DNA of 64,000 bases from Onchocerca volvulus (GCA_000499405.2 HG738140.1:7160562-7224561); one strand, 5' to 3'. Counted from the stretch's first letter, positions 27,107 to 41,029 are shown. The notes: generated by a model from the sequence alone, not told the origin. A program made the numbers and translations.

Positions 27107-30100
27107 GCTCAAACACTTATAACGAATTTTTTGAAAGCTGTAATTTTTACGAAAAATAATTTTAGCTTATGAAAAAATTGTATTAAAAAAATCATCGAAA
27201 ATTTCAAATTTCAAATTCTTTTCATTTCTAGCCATTCATATCGAGCAAACTACCACTGATCTCATAAATTATTCTTGATCTTATAACCAAATACCAATCT
27301 GAATGTTTCTTTGAGTCATATGTCAAATCAATATATCTTACGACTAGAGGAACATTCAGTATGGTTATGGTTTACTGAAACGTATGACTTCGATTTACTT
27401 AATTTAAAAAAAAAAAAAAAATGCGTGAAATTTTGAAAATGAAGACCAATTTCGATAATAAAGACCAATTCCAACTTCGATTTAATTTATACAATATATA
27501 AAATTTATTAAAGCATATTTATGGTTCATTTATTTGATTGAAAAAAAAAAAAAATAAAACAAAATATCATTTTGCAACTTTTCTTCTTAAATGTTACAAA
27601 ATTTTGTTACTTTAGCTAATAGAACATTTATCATGACAATATATTTGGTTTATTTTAAAAAACAGTTTGAAATATTAAGAAAAAAATAATAAGTAAGACT
27701 TTTGTTATAAAAATTCAAGTTCAAATTAAAAGAGAAAGAAATATGGAAAGACTGATTGAAATGATTCAATATTCGATTATTTTAGGATTCACAATGTGGT
27801 ATAATTGTATATTATATTAAAAATAAATAGAATGAGCAATTTAATTGCGGTAAATCATAGATTTTGAATGAATTTTTATTCTTTACATGCAGAAATACGA
27901 AAAGATTAATTACTAGATATCAGAATTCAAAAAAATTGGAGAAATCTGAGCGGAATTAATGCCAAGACTATTTTAACGAGAATGCGAAGATAGCAGATAG
28001 ATAAAGAATTATATTATTTCAAATAATACAATATAGAATTAGTATTATTACAATTCCGATATATCGATACATATCATTTTATACATTCCCATTCAAAGTG
28101 GATGAAAAAATTCTCAAAAACGAACTTAATTTACTTGACGAATACAACGAAGAAACATACGGAAATAGAAAACTAATCATTGGTGATAAAAAAAACAAAA
28201 AATTTATGACCTGTCTGGAAATATCGGCATGGTGGTGGTGATGGTGGTTACATACATTATTTATGGATGAAAATTAACAAAACGAATTGTTTCGTTTTTT
28301 TTTAACCTTTATGAGAATATTAAAATTGATTTATATATGAAGATTTAAAATTCTGCAAATTAAATAAATAATTAACAATTCAACAGTTTTATCATATTTC
28401 ACATTATCAATAAAAAGTATTCCACTGAAAGAGCAAAGTAAAAAAATAAAATCATTTACGAATTTCAAGAAAAATAATCAAATTAAAGATGCAACATTGA
28501 TTACTGATTCTTTGAGAATTTTAAAGAATATTTTCAATTTTCCAGTTAATTTGTCTGAAAGAAAAAAACTACCATCAGAGCAAATTAAAAAACCTTTGTC
28601 AATGAGATACTTCGATTTAAATAATAATGATATATAAATTAAATTCTCTTCAATATTTACGATATATATTAAAAGCATTTACTATTATTTGTTCGCAAAC
28701 AAAATTACTCATTATTTTCAAAATAATTGATTTTTACTTACGGAATTATTTTGAAATTTTCAGTCAGAAAGCAAATGAAACGTGACAGAAAATTTTTTGG
28801 TAATGATTTTCAATTTGTATAAATTAAAAAATCGTATTTTATTCTATTCGATTATTTGAAATATATTTTAAAGAGCATGTTTGAAAAACAAATCTATTAC
28901 TTCTTTAGGAATTGTAAATAAGTCAATGACTTTCTTATCATAATAAATTTTATCTATACTTTACCATGATCATTTGTGTAATTCCTGATTCATGTTCTTT
29001 TGTATTTTGTTTATTGTTTGCTTCTTCTTAATTTTATTTATTGTATTCTTTTCTTCAATTATTAAATTGATAGGTTTTATCTATTCCATACTTCAATATT
29101 TATTGTATTTGGATTTGAATCACGTTTTTTAGTTTTCCTGCTGCATGTTTTTTTTTTTTTTTTCTCTTCTAATGTTGATGGTAAGCTGATCTTTGTTAAC
29201 TTCACTTATTCCATAAGTTTCTGCAATTGTTAGTTATTTATTGTATGCAAGAAAGCAGTCAGCGATATTTTATAAAAATGCAAAGAAGTGAATTTTTATG
29301 CAATTGAATGAAATTATTTATTTAATTGATCTTGCGATGCATTTATCATTTAAAAAATGCATAGATACTAATTTTCTACAGGGCGCATATTTTTGCATGA
29401 TATATTTCTTTTTGAATGCTCTTTTGTTAATTGCATGCTATTTTTTATTTATTGCTAATTTTAGCGATCACTTCTATTTTTTGCATACTTTTTTTTGATG
29501 ACTTTATCTATTCGATGCAGCAAGATGATTCTGATGACATCCAATTATTGTTACTTTATAAGACAGCAGCTGACACAACCAACCAATCCAAAAGGCAGTC
29601 ATCCATTTATAGATTTTTTCCGTGATGAATACATTGCAGTATGAGTTAAATGAAAGAACTTCATTTTTTCCATTTTTAATTGCATAAAAACTTACTTGAA
29701 TTATTAAAAGGCATGTATCGTTTGCTGCTCTATTACATGCAATAAGTGCTTATGCTTAAATCATTTTTCTTTCATTTTCATGAGGAAAGTGGCATCGAAT
29801 ACATAAACAACTTTAAATTATCTACACTAATATCACTAAGCATTTATTAATTTAAATTTTTCGGTATTTTGATCATAAAATGTGGGAATTTGTCTAATTA
29901 ATTTCATACTAGAATATAAAAGTTTTGTTTTTGTGATCTCCATTATTCGAATATATTGAAAGAAATAGTATTTAATAAATAATATTTAATCAGAAGATGA
30001 ATAACAGAATAAAGAAGTTGGAGGATAGCAAATGTATATCGAATAACTCAGATACTCACTGATTAGCGAAAGATTCGTATGAGAGAAGGAATGGTGATAA

Positions 30101-30173
30101 TAAAGGGAATTTCATTTACTATCGTCGCATTGCTTGAGCCACTGATCTGCGAACCGATAGATACTGACTCAAT
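26581..30173. other. Non-coding interval
   Basis: Sequence right of Helitron copy 1. I see homopolymers (long T run near 27085-27107, A runs near 27405 and 27541) and a GGT/GAT-rich tract near 28231-28250. A possible acceptor followed by a 34-codon frame at 29521-29625 is discussed under rejected items. Confidence 0.55.
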
Positions 30174-30536
30174 GTGATGGCGAAGTTCAATATCATGGAT
30201 TGTGGTCATATTCTTGAATCTTTTTATAAAAGCATCCTATTTCTGGTACCCAATTCATTCAATTTGTCGAATTGTAACTTTTCTTCGATCTTCTCTTTGA
30301 ACCCAAATCTTGGAAGTGCTATAGACATCAGTTGCATCGGCTGTGATCTGTTGTTTGATAGTTTCGCATATCACAGATCCGCTGCAACCAGCTGTACTTA
30401 TGCCAAATCCAAGATATATCGGTCCAAATTATTCGACACCATTAATATGCTGATGTCTTGTTATGTAAAATTTCTGAAAGAATCGATTGATCTTGAGAGA
30501 AATTATTTCTCATGGATGGATAATAATCAATTATGA
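30174..30536 (+). CDS. Unassigned 120-codon open frame
   Basis: This is the longest uninterrupted plus-strand frame in the 26-36 kb interval. It starts ATG ATG and ends TGA. The middle part (SAIDISCIGCDLLFDSFAYH) loosely resembles the third membrane segment and following loop of nematode chemoreceptors, but there is no convincing multi-helix pattern or exon partner. Base composition is less AT-biased than the flanks. It may be a receptor-gene relic or chance. Confidence 0.25.
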   Translation: MMAKFNIMDCGHILESFYKSILFLVPNSFNLSNCNFSSIFSLNPNLGSAIDISCIGCDLLFDSFAYHRSAATSCTYAKSKIYRSKLFDTINMLMSCYVKFLKESIDLERNYFSWMDNNQL

Positions 30537-31578
30537 TTTTTCCCTAATCTCATCCTAATTTCTTGAAACCATAAATTTTCAATTCGTTCAACTGTAGCCA
30601 TAATTAATAGTGTTTTATGGCTAGTTATGGCAATCATAAATGCGATTAGTACTGTTAGAATTCGCATGAAAGTAAAAAAAAAAAAAAATTGTCAGTATTC
30701 AGCCTCATCCTTAGTTATTATTTCCCGTACTTGAAATTCTGAAATCCATAAATTAGCGCAATTATGTGCACTGTATCGGTGATGATATTTTCTTGCGATT
30801 TGTTTTGCATAAGGCAAAAGTGATGCAACAGAACACCTTAAATGATTTAAGTGACAGCACTATTAATTATATTGTCGCTCTTGTAGTACTATATTGAATT
30901 TCGTGTCATTAATTTATTAAAGGATTAAACATGTCGTTCATCAGAATAGTTTTGCGGAATCATTACTTGCGATACCGGAATCTAGAATTTCAACATTAAT
31001 GGATTCATTAATTTTACTCCTATCTAAAAATAGCTACATAATAATAAGGAAGCAAACTTCAATTTAATCAACAGGGATGTTGCTGAATTAATTAACGGCA
31101 ATTTGCACAAAATTATGCTACAAAATTTAATAGGAAGCGAGATTAAGATGGTCAATGCCAACAATCCTAAAATTTTTGTACTAATTGATCACTGATCCTT
31201 CATGTTACTTGGAAAACCCAATATTTTCAGTGTATTATGTCTCCGATATTCGCAGTGATTCTTTGCCTTGTTCCGGTTATTTTACAAAATATTACTATAT
31301 CGAAGTAGGTTAACGAGTAGAGCAATGATGAATAGTGATTTCTGATTCTCAAATTAGTTAATTTTGCGCAATTTGCAAGGAAAAATATGTAGAAAAATTG
31401 AGTAAATATTTCGTAACGGCAGTTCTCGCTGTTTTAACTTTTCTAAATGAAATCGTCCTTTATCTCAGAAATCATAGGTATATTAAGAAAATCGCAGAAT
31501 GATGTATGAAAAAAAATTTTATTTTAAATGAATTTTGATCAATAATAGATGCAAAAAAAATTAAGATGGTCAATCATT
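30537..31578. other. Non-coding interval
   Basis: Nothing recognised apart from AT-rich DNA and a short A run near 30674-30687. Confidence 0.5.
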
Positions 31579-32268
31579 CCACATTATTCAGTATTTATCT
31601 GATTTTCAATCATTTGATCTTTGTATTGTTAATATTTTATGTAATATGATGAATTGATATAATGTCAGAAAATGTATAAATGCAAATCAGATTAATTACG
31701 AAACTCTATGAATACTACAGAACTTGAACAGTCAACGACAAATCTGAATCTCGTATCTCTATAAGAAATATTAAATTTGATGTTTGCAAGTTTTTTTCCA
31801 TTAAATTAGAATTTTCATTAGCTTTAAGCAGCACTATAATAAGGCAGAAAGCAAGAAAGTAGGAAAGAAAATCTCCAAAATATATCTTAAAAAGAAAAAA
31901 AATCCTTAAAAATCAAACTATATTGATATACATACAATTATAGTTACTACATTTAATCATATATTCTCATTAGGAGTATCAATGGAAAATGATTCAATTC
32001 AAGAAATGGTTGCATTAGTATCAATCTTTAATCCGCAAAAGATTTAATTACTGGTCCGTTATTTTTCGAATCACAAAAATTTCTTTCAAAATTTTCGTAT
32101 TTACAGTAAAGAAAACTCGTTGTCTGTTCAAGTTCTATGGTATTCATAGAGTTTCGTAATTTATCTGATTTGCTTTTATACATTTTCTGGCATTATACCA
32201 ATTCATCGTATTACATAAAAAACTAACAACACAAAAATCATATATCAGATAAATACCGAATAATGTGG
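31579..32268. repeat. Inverted repeat, arms about 155 bases, spacer about 380
   Basis: The left arm (31579-31738) and the reverse complement of the right arm (32117-32268) match along nearly their whole length. Both read CCACATTATTC(A/G)GTATTTATCTGAT, then a more divergent stretch, then TGTAATA(T/C)GATGAATTG, CAGAAAATGTATAAA, GCAAATCAGAT, AATTACGAAACTCTATGAA and AGAACTTGAACAG. Substitutions and small indels are scattered. The spacer shows no coding potential. This could be a fold-back element, a MITE-like element with long arms or an inverted duplication. Confidence 0.85.
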
Positions 32269-35200
32269 CCACTTGTCTCATATATCGATATAAGCAAACA
32301 TTTGCTGGCGCTCCAGTAAGAGTGTTCCGTTGTATGGTTAATGATTTTTATTTAATTTTATTTTTCCATTTAACAAAATTGACAAACAAAAAAAAAACAA
32401 AACTCTTTTGCCACTCATTAAAAAAAATTAAAAATTTAGTCGAAGAATTAAGATTATTGAAAATGCATGAAGCAGAATTAAGTATGAAAAACCTTATTAA
32501 GATGAAACTTTATTTCTACTGTTATTGATATATCAATTAATATTGATATGTCATCCTACTAATCAGGTTTGTTCGCCATTTGAACAATGTCTTCTGAAGT
32601 CGATTCACAGGATACAAAGAAAGTCAAAATGGCTCATCATTATTTCAGCTGTACATTCATCATTTCCAAATAATGCACAAATTGAGTTAAATCCATAATA
32701 GCATATCTGATATTTACAAATTTCATCTCAAAATTCTCTTCTGTCCAAAGGCTAAATTTGAACAAGACTGGAACTCCATATACTATTTATTCTTTTACTG
32801 CTGTACTGTATAAATTAACGCATTTACTATCAACTAACTTCGATTATTAATATACAGAAAACGAATTCAACGATCGGTCGATCTTATTTGAAGCAATAGA
32901 AAAGGAATTAGAGGATCAAGCGATCGAAAATGATCCCACTTTGTCATGATCAAAAATTAATGCCCTTTATATAAGAGAATTAAGTGTGCAATTGAATATA
33001 TGCGCCTTTTTTTTTGGTTTTGTTTTTGTTTTTGAAAAAATTGAATTATTTTGATCTCAGTTTCATTCATAGAAGTGCATCAAAATATTGATCTGCGTAC
33101 TTTTAACTGTCTGTTAATTTGACTTCTGACTTGGAAGGCAGCTGAATCACTTATTCCCATGCTCGATACATTACAGACTTTTTTTAAAATATTTTTTTAA
33201 CATTGAATATATTCGGAAATTTTGGACTTTTTTTGATCAGTAACTACCATTATTGGTTTTCAATTTTTACAAATTTTCAAATATTCGCGCAATACAAATA
33301 ACATGCAATTGGTGCATTTCAAGAAATCTTGTTCATTGATGAAGCACAAAAGCTTCCTTGACATTTCTAATTTTATCAAAAAGTTTGAATTTGATAATTG
33401 GAATGAAAGTACGACTAATTTATTCAATCAATACCGATTAATCATTATATTGGAATCGATTAATTATTACACTGGACCATAAATCGAGAATGTATCTGCA
33501 ATATTTATTACAATTATCAATGTAACAAACTTCATCTTACATAGTTGACATTCAAAGGGGCAAGGCATTGCAGTGTAACATCAAATTTTTATCCGTTTTC
33601 ACAATCTTTTTTAGGTAATAATAGCGTTTCTCCATAAGAAATCATACGAAACGCAATATGGATTGTCCAGCATAACCTATAAAATATTTTCTCATGAGTA
33701 TAAAAATTTGCTGTGATAAATTATCATTTATAGCACTATCTCTGATAAAAGCTTTCTTTAATGGAAGCACAAATTAATAATCAATTCCTCAATAAGTATC
33801 AGGGAATTATGGTGAAACAAGCGCATGTGAATATGAGATGAAAACAAAAACTACTTTTTCGGCTTTTCCGATATATCAATTGAACGCGTGTTTCACGCGT
33901 GCTGTATCTCAAACAATGATCCATTGTCATCTGTCATAGTGGATCCAAATTTATTATCATCAGCCAAAAGAACTGTAGGATGGAAAAGATATTTCTTAGA
34001 AAAAAACAAAGTGATATTCTGACATAAACTACATCAAATTCCTTTATGCGTCAATGAACACGGCCATATCGTCGCATTCTAATACACTTGAAAAAAATTA
34101 ATGATGTAATATTTATACACATCCTATGATGCCTTTGTATGGAATTTGTTATCACAGAGAGATAAAGCAAGTATACATTGGTTTCAATGATTTGAAATTA
34201 ATTTCCACTTCTTTTCTTGTACCACAGTGATTCGCTCAACTATTTGTTGGCATTGAAAAGAACAATTAGTGATATATTCTAATAGCTGCTTAAGCATTTT
34301 TCTAGTTGCAAAGAGACCTGTTTGATGCAAGTTATGTGCAAGCCAAATCAGTTTTATTCGATGCACATCCCATTATCTCATCAATATTTCAAAAACTATC
34401 AACGACCCTTTGCACGTTTTCCTCTTTCTGTCAGATGTTTACGCTGGTTTACTGGTTGAACGCGCAAGAAATATACTCTGAAAAGTTTAATAAGATTGCT
34501 GTTCTTAAAACTAAACCAAATATTTCGGGAGGACAGGAGAGATGATGTATGGTATAATTCCTCAGCTTGACAATGAAATAGCAGCAAGAGATGGAACAGG
34601 TATTATTTGCAAAACTATTTCAGAAAACATTTAAAAATCGATTATGAAAAATGAAAAAGTAAAGATTGCAGAGACAATGATAATAATACTTTCCGCTGAC
34701 CAAAGAACAGTTGATGCAACAATGGGAGCAAAATTTCGAAATGCTTTTAAGCGATATACAGGGAATCCTCTAGCAGTACTTACTAAAGTTGTTATCAATC
34801 TCCACATTACATTCTTTCCATTCTATGCAATAATTACTGACATAAACAACGATATACCGATAGAAGAAAGTTAGATTCTCACGAAAAATTGGTATTTATG
34901 ATCAATTTCTGAGCTTACATCTAATCTGTAAAGAATAATAGTTATTAAAAATTTATTTGTTTCAGCAAAATTCTAAATGCTAAATTTGAAACTTGATATT
35001 TTTCATATATTGTAAAAAGTTCCCGGAAGTTAACAGTAGTATTCACCTCTGTTTTTTGTTTCTACAGTGGTGATTCAAATAATAAAATTATTTCATTTAA
35101 TTAATGCAAATAATCTCATTTCACGGGATTTACATGTAATACAACCTACCTATAGCATGATATATGACTGCTTCTCCAAAATTTTCGCTTCAATAAGCAA

Positions 35201-35274
35201 TCACAAAAAGCGCTTTTTCTTCCCGAATGATTGTAAGTTGCACAAATGATTTTGCACAAATAAAAACAAAAAAA
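32269..35274. other. Non-coding interval left of the scaffold gap
   Basis: No confident gene. A short palindrome (GCGTGTTTCACGC) lies near 33887. Weak open frames occur at 34184-34587 (minus) and 34644-34874 (plus). The minus frame has an HxxH...CxxxC-like spacing faintly reminiscent of an integrase zinc-binding region, too weak to call. Confidence 0.5.
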
Positions 35275-35803
35275 NNNNNNNNNNNNNNNNNNNNNNNNNN
35301 NNNNNNNNNNNNNNNNNNNNNNNNNNNNNNNNNNNNNNNNNNNNNNNNNNNNNNNNNNNNNNNNNNNNNNNNNNNNNNNNNNNNNNNNNNNNNNNNNNNN
35401 NNNNNNNNNNNNNNNNNNNNNNNNNNNNNNNNNNNNNNNNNNNNNNNNNNNNNNNNNNNNNNNNNNNNNNNNNNNNNNNNNNNNNNNNNNNNNNNNNNNN
35501 NNNNNNNNNNNNNNNNNNNNNNNNNNNNNNNNNNNNNNNNNNNNNNNNNNNNNNNNNNNNNNNNNNNNNNNNNNNNNNNNNNNNNNNNNNNNNNNNNNNN
35601 NNNNNNNNNNNNNNNNNNNNNNNNNNNNNNNNNNNNNNNNNNNNNNNNNNNNNNNNNNNNNNNNNNNNNNNNNNNNNNNNNNNNNNNNNNNNNNNNNNNN
35701 NNNNNNNNNNNNNNNNNNNNNNNNNNNNNNNNNNNNNNNNNNNNNNNNNNNNNNNNNNNNNNNNNNNNNNNNNNNNNNNNNNNNNNNNNNNNNNNNNNNN
35801 NNN
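35275..35803. other. Assembly gap (529 N)
   Basis: Run of undetermined bases. It lies directly upstream of the candidate first exons of the hydroxylase gene and may hide its 5' end. Open frames reported across it are artefacts of N translated as X. Confidence 1.
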
Positions 35804-36110
35804 AATTTCGCAGATATATATATATATAATAATACCATTATCAAAAAATTGTTGCGCTGCACAAACTGCAATAACGTATAGTATAAAATACTCTTCATAA
35901 ATATTCCCAAGCATAAGTTCAATTAAGATGATACTATAATCAAATAATTAATCCATAATGAAAAACAAGCATGATGGTAGTGGAAACTTTCATAATGTAC
36001 ATAAGCCTTCTTAGCATAATATGTTTATTTAATTCACTTCCTTCTCGAAGAATAAATCATTTACATGACAATTTAGTTATAGAATACTGAAAATATTTGG
36101 AATTTGATAG

Positions 36111-39100
36111 CAGTATCTTCTGATAGCGTCACAATTGGAACTTCTCAGGCACACCGAAGTATTAAGTTTTTCTCAGGTATTAACTTTTTCCATCTGTTAT
36201 TTAAACGACTGAAGTCAAATTACTAATATATATAAACTGTTCAGAAATTTTGCAGTTGCAAATGCAAACGAAAGAATTTGATTTTATGCGAGAATTGTCC
36301 AATGACTTCAATCAAAACTTTTCTAACTTCAATCAACAGACTCATCTCACTTCAACTGCTGAGTTACCAACGGCACTTGTGTAATGAAAAATTCCATTCA
36401 TTCAAATAAGAAACTTTTTTTTTTCTTGTTTTGCAGTCATTAAACAGTTTATCAGGAGAATTTAATGAAAAACAGCTCATCATTCTTCGTGTGTGGTAAT
36501 TGCAAAAAAAAAAAAAATGAAAATAAAAAATCAAAAAATTTGCAAATGGATGAAAAAAATTTGCCTGTGTAATAACACATAATTATTTCCTGATTGACAT
36601 ACCATGTTTTTCTGTTTTCAAATTTTAAGTATCTTCTTGTTGCACTCGATATTTTCATCCGATTAACCAGATGACTTTCTTATTGCAGTTGCATACAATG
36701 CTGTTATTGGGGAGAAAATTGTTTCGGAGGGAGATTCTTTTGTTTGTTTAAAGTCTGATTTTTCATTCCGCTAAATCAAATCCAATAGCCTTCATTGGAT
36801 TTATACGATATTATACAATATTTGCCCTTATACAATAGTAGAGGATGAAAAGATAAGCAATGCAATTAATCATGATAGGATGCTAACAGTCTTCTGAATG
36901 CTAATTACGATGTTATTCTTTCTTTGCGACAATAACTGGTTCTTTTGTAACAATGATTAATTCTATAATAATGCTCCATTACTGCTGTTGCAACTGCTGA
37001 ACTGTCGCTCATGCTGTTGAACCGTTAACTGCTGCTCATGTTACTGTCGTTCCGACATTGAGACTGAATTCCAACTTTGTTTTTTGCTGCGAATTCCTGA
37101 TCTTTAAAATCCTTTCAGGGGTTTCGTCCCCTTGAAGGTTGCATCCTTTGGCTTCGTCAATATCTTCCTGCCATTTACCTTTTCGATATGTATATATAAC
37201 TTATATTATATCTTTCGACTTTTCTGGACAGTTCTTAGTCAGATCATTGGATTCAATAGTATTAAAATTTGCATTATAATATGTTTCAGATAACTGATCT
37301 TGACAATTTGGGTGAAATGATACGTTTATCTTCATTTGAAACTTGGATTAGTTGTTGTATGTATTCGAAATAATAGCAAAACTTTATAATTTCAAAAATT
37401 CTACTTTATTATTCAGAAATTCCATAGAGGTACGCGCAAAATTGATTTTGGCTATTAATTAAAATATTAATTAATAGCGATAATTATCCGTTAGCAAACT
37501 ATGAAATTTTGAAATTTTTTTCAAAAATAAATGAAATCAAAATCAAATATTTTATATGCACTTTTTTCGACTGAGGAATATTACAGGGCGAACACTTTCT
37601 TATTCAGGTGGTCATAATCACGTTCCATTACTTCGCAGTATTAAACGGTAAGTTTAACTCTGAATAAATTAACATTTTTTCATCCGTATTGGGTGTAATA
37701 ACTTTTATTGTAAATGTTATAATCATTTATTTTGAATTCATTTCTTCAGCTCTTCATATTTCCTCCATCAATTATGAAAAATTATTTCAGAAAAAGTGTT
37801 ATCAGTTTTCAGCACTCTTTTTATGCTGCGCCATCCAAAGAAGGTATACTTTCATTCATAAAACCGAAAGATACTTGACTGATTAGCAACTTTTTCAATC
37901 AATATAAACAATAAATAAACTTGAAAAAATCTTTTATCGCATAGCTCACATTTGCAGATATTGATTCAGGACGATGGTATCCGAAGCATATCACCGACTT
38001 GGACTATATATGTAATCAAGTCATCATGTATGATCCAAATAATTCCTGGGGACTGCATGCAAATCATCCTGTCAGTTTATTGATTTAAACAGATGTAATT
38101 TGGCTGATTAGGACTAATTAGTATTATGAATTGGCCTGAATGAAACATAATCTTGTAAATGCAAAATATGATTACTTGTCTTTTTGAAAATTTCATATAG
38201 ATTCCATAATAATTCCTTCATATATAACGTAGTTTTATTGCCTGGCAATGCTTTAATTCACAATTTTGCAGAGCTTTAAAGACAAAGAATACCGGAAGAG
38301 GCGAGAATCGCTTTGGAATATTGCGAATAATTATAAACAGTAAGTTACCCAATGGATATTACTACTAGATTTTAGAACTCGTTGAATTCAATTTTACACA
38401 AAAATCGAATTTAATTTAAGTTACCATTATTTTTATGAAAACTTCAATGATACATGAAGAAACTAGATTTCCAGCTGAAGTAAATTCGAATTTTTCTAAT
38501 AATACAGACAAAAAGATTTGTATCATGGAATGTTGGCATGGAATATTGTATCTATATATTAAAAAAAAATTAACCCATGGAATATTGGCATAGAAATATA
38601 GCGTTTTTAGCGTTTTTCACTCAAGTAATTTTTCACAAATTGATAGATTAATGAATCCAAACATTGATTAAAAATAATCTATGATTTTAATAGTGGAACA
38701 CCAATACCACGAATAGATTATACAACAGAGGAAACAAAAACATGGTATGTTTCATAATTGATAACTAAAAATGCTTTTCTAAAAGTGACTAGTGAATTGA
38801 AATTATAGCAAACATTAGTGATATCAAATATTTTAATATGCTTTAATTTGCTATTTGGCTATCTGAAATGTGATCAATACTTTTTTTTCAATTATTAATT
38901 GATGCAGTAACAAATGAAATTTGAGGCTTCAGTAAGATTTCTCAGGGGTACAATTTATCGTGATCTGAAAATATTGCATAATAAATGTGCATACAAAGAA
39001 TTTCTGGACAATTTCAAATTGCTCGAAGAACAATGTGGCTATTCAGAAAAGCAAATTCCACAGTTACAAGATATTTCGAATTATTTACAAAGCATGTTTT

Positions 39101-41029
39101 TAACGATTTTCAAATCTCTTGCCGCATACTTAAAATTGAAAGGACTATTAAAGTTAAGAATGCAACAGTGGCTTAATTTGTGGAATTTTGACATCGTTGA
39201 TCGATGATGGTAAAAGAGGAACACATTTCCTAATTTGTACTAACTATTGTACTTTCGGCCCTTGAGCAAAATATTGCCATCCGAAATTCGTTTTTTTTTT
39301 TTTTTTTTGTTACATCCGGAACGAAAGATTTCTTGTCAGATATTGCCGAATAGGATAGCTTTTCATCTTACTTCTCCTAAACATTATCTTAAACGTTATC
39401 AAACGCAGTATTGAATTTCCAGCCAAAACTAACTTTATTCTACGTCCGTGTGGTGGTTATCTGACTCCTCGAAATTTTCTGGCCGCCTTGGCATTTCGTG
39501 TCTTCTGTTGTACACAGTATATGCGACATCATACCGATCCACATTACACTCCTGAACCGTAAGCTTTGTTAATCTTATGTTAAAGATCAACATTTGCTGG
39601 CAGAAAAACGTGTCCAGTGGTAATGTAAAATTATCTTTAAAAATCAAAAGATGGATAAAGATCTTTGAGTGATCGTTTAGAGATCTATGCCATGAAATAC
39701 TCGGACATATGGCGATGTTTTTGAATCCGACATACGCCCAATTTATTCAGGAAATTGGAATTGCAAGTCTTGGCTGCTCCGAAAAGGACTGCGACGCCCT
39801 GATACGAGTTCGACTTATTCATTATATCTTCAATTTTAATATTTTCATGATTTTTTAATTTTCCAAAAATCATAAAATTTAGTCAGAAAAATCCATTTCA
39901 GCTTTATTTCTTTACATTTGAATTTGGTCTATTGGCTGAAAAAATCGATGAGAAAAAGCGAAATTTGAAGGTTTACGGCGCGGGATTGCTATCGTGTTTT
40001 GATGAACTTAAGGTATTAATTGTGAATGTATAAAGATTAAACATAATCTGCGAATATCATAAATATATGATAAAAAAAACTATTGTTTTTCCAGTTTTGT
40101 GTGTCACCCGATGCTAAAATTTACCAATTCGAACCAAATGTTGCAATTGAAACGGAGCCTAAAGTTACCGAATTTCAAAAAGGCTATTTTTACACAAGTA
40201 CCATCATTGAAGCGCTTGACAAAATAAAGTATGTAATTACTAAAATCTGTTGTTGAAAGAAGGATCCTTCCCATTCATTGCTTGTTTTGAAATTAGAATT
40301 TCCACTTTATATTGTTCCATTAGGTCGAAAATTTTTAACTATCTTATCATTATTCGTGTAACAATTTTATTTCGATTGAAAAAGATATAATAAATTTTTT
40401 TTGGTATTATCTTTTTTTTTTTTAAATAATTTTTTTTTTAAATACTTATTCCAAATGATGGGAATATGTTCTCAAAGCAAAAAATCGTTCTACGAAGTTG
40501 AGCGACAAAAATTTTATTGTTTGGAATTTGGTTTATAAAATTTTTTACTATTTCAAGCCTAAATTTCGAATATTAAAGTTTCCATCGATTAATTTAAACA
40601 AATGAAAATATTTAAACATAACATTGTAGCTTTAGAAAAAAAATAAAAGAATCAAGTTTAAATAAAATATTGAAGCATAATGTAAAAATCAATAAGCATT
40701 CGAAATCATATAAAGTTTGAAATAATTTCGGAAAAAATTGATATTTCTTTAATATTTTGAACTGATATTTTAAGATCAACAATCAGATAAAGATGCTAAA
40801 AAGCAATTATTTTTTAATCACTGATTAGAATATTCTAACAGATCTTAAATACTTCATAAAATTCTTTAGAATATTCTAACAGATCTTAAATAATTCATCG
40901 AAACGGCTTTTCAAGAAGAATATCGTTATCAAGTTCATTTCCAGGGCCTATATTTCAACGATTGAAAAACCATTTTCACTCCAGTACGATCCGCTTACAC
41001 AGTCAATGGAAAAAACGGTCATGAAATGA
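36111..41029 (+). CDS. tph-1: Tryptophan hydroxylase-like biopterin-dependent hydroxylase
   Basis: Clear exons: 37970-38070, 38272-38339, 38694-38744, 38946-39091, 39423-39558, 39681-39807, 39902-40012, 40095-40228, 40945-41029. Less certain 5' exons, joined only by phase: 36111-36176, 37587-37647, 37791-37843. Catalytic motifs in order: [121 protein letters not shown] and [12 protein letters not shown]. The iron ligands are His (39691), His (39706) and Glu (39920). GYL(S/T)PR favours tryptophan over phenylalanine or tyrosine hydroxylase. The enzyme makes 5-hydroxytryptophan, committing tryptophan to serotonin (family knowledge). No ACT-type regulatory domain is recognised. One intron is GC-AG. 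The stop at 41027 truncates the usual C-terminal coiled coil. Confidence 0.9.
36960..37200 (-). mobile_element. Possible Helitron 5'-region relic within a hydroxylase intron
   Basis: The sequence is richer in G and C than its flanks. It contains AACTGCTGAACTG, TTCCAACTTTG and GGGTTTCGTCCCCTTGAAGG-like motifs similar in style to the 5' untranslated part of the Helitron copies (58150-58330, 62660-62760). No terminus is visible, so the call is weak. Confidence 0.3.

Noticed and set aside
29521..29625. Acceptor-like GATGCAG followed by a 34-codon frame ending TGA
   Set aside because: Could be a terminal exon, but no upstream exon on the plus strand could be phased to it and no motif is recognised.
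34184..34587. Minus-strand frames with an H..H...C...C-like spacing, possible integrase zinc finger
   Set aside because: Spacing is imperfect, no reverse transcriptase or integrase core is nearby, and the two frames are not continuous.
35146..35922. Long open frames on both strands (200-258 codons)
   Set aside because: They are the N gap translated as X; only a few real codons flank it.
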